A stretch of 24,171 nucleotides of DNA from JAAYCI01 sp964472465 (lineage in GTDB: Bacteria; Bacillota; Clostridia; Oscillospirales; Ruminococcaceae), in contig CAYYLW010000021.1 of NCBI GenBank assembly GCA_964472465.1, positions 1 to 24,171 on the forward strand. Reading direction: 5' to 3'. A program made the position numbers and the translations under genes. The notes beneath the pieces were generated by a model. That model was not told where the DNA came from, made no database searches, and worked only from the letters and a program-made list of their open reading frames with translations. Position 1 is the first letter of the stretch. Each line of letters opens with the position of its first letter. Below are positions 22,460 to 24,171 of the stretch, piece by piece.

Positions 22460-24171
22460 CGCCTGTCTCCCTGAAAATCACACTGTGTCCGGGGCGCAGC
22501 ACCAGATATGCGCTCCCGCCGTTTTCTAAAAGTTCGGCTTGTTCATCGGCCCAGGTGGGCGGCTGGCCGCTTACCACAAGGCGGCTATAGGCCCCCTGTA
22601 CCGGGGCATCGGCCGGGGCCAGCAGGTCCAGCGCGGGGTAGCCTTCCAAATGGAGTGTACCCGTGGCAAAACCCAGCTTGAAGCCCGCCACGTCGGCGCA
22701 GGCCAGCAGGCCATCCTCCTGCCGCAGCAGGTCTATGTTCACATTTTCTAGCGGGGTAAAACGCTCTTGATAGAACAGTTCCTCCCCCGCGCGGTACAGT
22801 TTCTGGGGAGCAAAAACCGCCTCGGCCTCACTGGTTTGGGCCGTTTTCCGCATATCCACCCACAGTACACATTCCTGGATATTCTGGTTTTGGAACACCT
22901 GCTGCACCTCCCACAGGGAGGGACGGCCCCGGTACAACACCGCCGCCTGCCCGCCCTGGCTGATGACCAAAGAGGCATTGCCGCCACTGCCCGCAAAGCT
23001 AAGGCGCACCGTGCCCGCTTCCAGCGCCAGGTGCAGGGCAAAGGCCAGCGGCAACACCAGCCCGGCCGCCACCAGGTAGCTTTTCCGGTAAGGGGTATAA
23101 AACGCCAGCGCCACCAGCAAATACGCCAGCAAAATGGCGGCAAAAGCCAGCCCCCCGCCCACCGGGAAATACGACCAGGGGATTTCTGCGCAAAATTCCG
23201 TAATTTTTTCCAAAAGCACCAGCAGTGCCCCCGCCACAAAGGCCGCGGGGCGTATGAGGAAAGCGCTGAGGAAAAACCCGCCCGGCAGGGCCAGAATAAA
23301 CCCACACAGCACGATGGGCGCCAACAGCGGCACCGCCACAAGGTTCATGGGCACAGCCAGCAGGGAAAACCCAAAACCATTCAGCGCCAGCACCGGCAGG
23401 GTGGCGAGACTTACGCACACCGGCGGGGCCAACAAGGAAACGCAGCGGCTGGCGAAACGGCGCGCGCGGCTGGTGCTTTCTGCCTTGTTTTGCCGGTTCC
23501 AGCGGGCGGCCAGGCCACTGCCCAGCACCGCCCCCAATGTGGCGGCAAAGGAAAGTTGCAGGCCCGCATCGGCGGCAGCATAGGGATTTTGCACAAGCAG
23601 CAGCAGGGCCGCCAGGCCCAGAGAAGTGAAAACATCTGCCCGCCGCCCAAATAGCTGGGCGGCCAGCACCAGCAGCATCACCACCCCCGCGCGCAGGATG
23701 GAAGGTGTGAGCCCGGTAAAGGCCATGAACAATAGCACCCCCGCCATGCCCAGCGCCGTGGCCGCCCGCCTGTTTTGAAACAGCCGGGTGAATAGCCAAT
23801 AAAGCCCGCCGCACAGTACTGTTAAATGCAGGCCGGACACCACCAGCATATGCGAGAGCCCGGCCATGCGGTAGGCCTCTAGGGTGCTTTGGAAAAGGGC
23901 GCTTTTGTCCCCCACCGCCATGGCGGCGGCCACCGAGGAAAGCCGCAACGGCAGTTTTTCTAAAATGTTCTGTGCCGCCGTGTGGTTAAGTTGCCGCATG
24001 CCGCCCAAAAAGGTCTCCTGCCGCCCGGTGAAACGCGGGGCCGTAGCGGGCGCCGCCCCGGTAAATATCCCTTTGGCCCCGCTGGCGGCGGCGCTATCCA
24101 GGTGGGCGATGCTATAAAAACGCAAATCCAGCGCCAACACGTCCCCTATTTGGCAGGGCGGCAGATTGCGC
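22443..24171 (-). CDS. comEC: ComEC/Rec2 DNA uptake channel (5' end outside window)
   Basis: The visible 575 residues are the C-terminal part of ComEC, the channel that brings single-stranded DNA through the membrane during transformation. CQIGDVLALDLRF at the visible start belongs to the outer DUF4131/OB-like domain. HMLVVSGLHLTVL (about 107-119 of the visible part) and GLTPSILRAGVVMLL (about 153-167) are the Competence-domain signatures, followed by about eight membrane segments to residue 375. The last 190 residues replace the metallo-beta-lactamase-like nuclease domain and show no HxHxDH or DVGQGD motif, so that domain is degenerate here. The frame is open to the window edge. It ends 17 bases inside holA. 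Confidence 0.9.
   Translation of the reverse strand, partial: RNLPPCQIGDVLALDLRFYSIAHLDSAAASGAKGIFTGAAPATAPRFTGRQETFLGGMRQLNHTAAQNILEKLPLRLSSVAAAMAVGDKSALFQSTLEAYRMAGLSHMLVVSGLHLTVLCGGLYWLFTRLFQNRRAATALGMAGVLLFMAFTGLTPSILRAGVVMLLVLAAQLFGRRADVFTSLGLAALLLLVQNPYAAADAGLQLSFAATLGAVLGSGLAARWNRQNKAESTSRARRFASRCVSLLAPPVCVSLATLPVLALNGFGFSLLAVPMNLVAVPLLAPIVLCGFILALPGGFFLSAFLIRPAAFVAGALLVLLEKITEFCAEIPWSYFPVGGGLAFAAILLAYLLVALAFYTPYRKSYLVAAGLVLPLAFALHLALEAGTVRLSFAGSGGNASLVISQGGQAAVLYRGRPSLWEVQQVFQNQNIQECVLWVDMRKTAQTSEAEAVFAPQKLYRAGEELFYQERFTPLENVNIDLLRQEDGLLACADVAGFKLGFATGTLHLEGYPALDLLAPADAPVQGAYSRLVVSGQPPTWADEQAELLENGGSAYLVLRPGHSVIFRETGDDILF

Noticed and set aside
22767..23654. 295-residue plus-strand frame opposite comEC
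   Set aside because: It is an antisense shadow of comEC, very rich in Gln, Arg and His, without recognisable domains.
1..24171. CRISPR array, insertion sequence or prophage
   Set aside because: No regularly spaced repeats, transposase motifs or phage structural genes were found in any frame.

Overview
The window looks like a chromosomal stretch from a GC-rich anaerobic Firmicute, most plausibly a clostridial gut lineage near Oscillospiraceae/Ruminococcaceae. The reasons are strong AGGAGG-type ribosome sites with several TTG/GTG starts, Gram-positive HPr and Enzyme I, an RNase M5-like protein, the comEC-holA order, ferredoxin-domain and iron-dependent oxidoreductases, and many intrinsic terminators. 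The lineage is an inference. I see no insertion sequence, prophage gene, integrase or CRISPR array.

Layout. 1-1070: the 3' end of tRNA-Ser, its terminator, then a monocistronic flavodoxin-like oxidoreductase started by TTG. 1084-4690: two divergent cyclic-di-GMP genes, one soluble PAS-GGDEF-degenerate EAL-HDOD protein (minus) and one membrane GGDEF protein (plus). 4723-5643 (minus): a DHH/DHHA1 phosphoesterase, divergent from 5858-8509 (plus): a FetA/FetB-type iron ABC exporter followed by an aldo/keto-reductase-like Fe-S protein. 8621-14185 (minus): in transcription order ptsH (HPr), a NatA-like ATPase, a NatB-like permease, ptsI (Enzyme I) and an iron-dependent alcohol dehydrogenase, with no strong terminator between them. 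14444-16742 (plus): a 76-residue HPr-like protein that keeps the regulatory Ser but lacks the catalytic His, then an AI-2E family permease and a DUF308-like membrane protein. 17028-20030 (plus): a 1000-residue protein, degenerate GGDEF-EAL-PAS-PAS-PAS-GGDEF. 20145-24171 (minus): comEC (5' end outside the window), holA and a Toprim (RNase M5-like)-HAD fusion, with overlapping reading frames.

How they may work together. Two themes stand out. The first is cyclic-di-GMP signalling: three proteins carry four GGDEF domains (three with an intact motif), one intact EAL and one degenerate EAL. The second is a PTS phosphorelay core with no visible sugar-specific EII, interleaved with a Na+/drug-type ABC exporter and facing a His-less HPr paralogue; this suggests a regulatory rather than purely transport role. 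Iron is a smaller theme: a putative iron exporter shares an operon with an 8-Cys Fe-S protein. The best candidates for something undescribed are the ptsH/ABC/ptsI operon with its Crh-like neighbour, the Toprim-HAD fusion, and the two multidomain c-di-GMP proteins.
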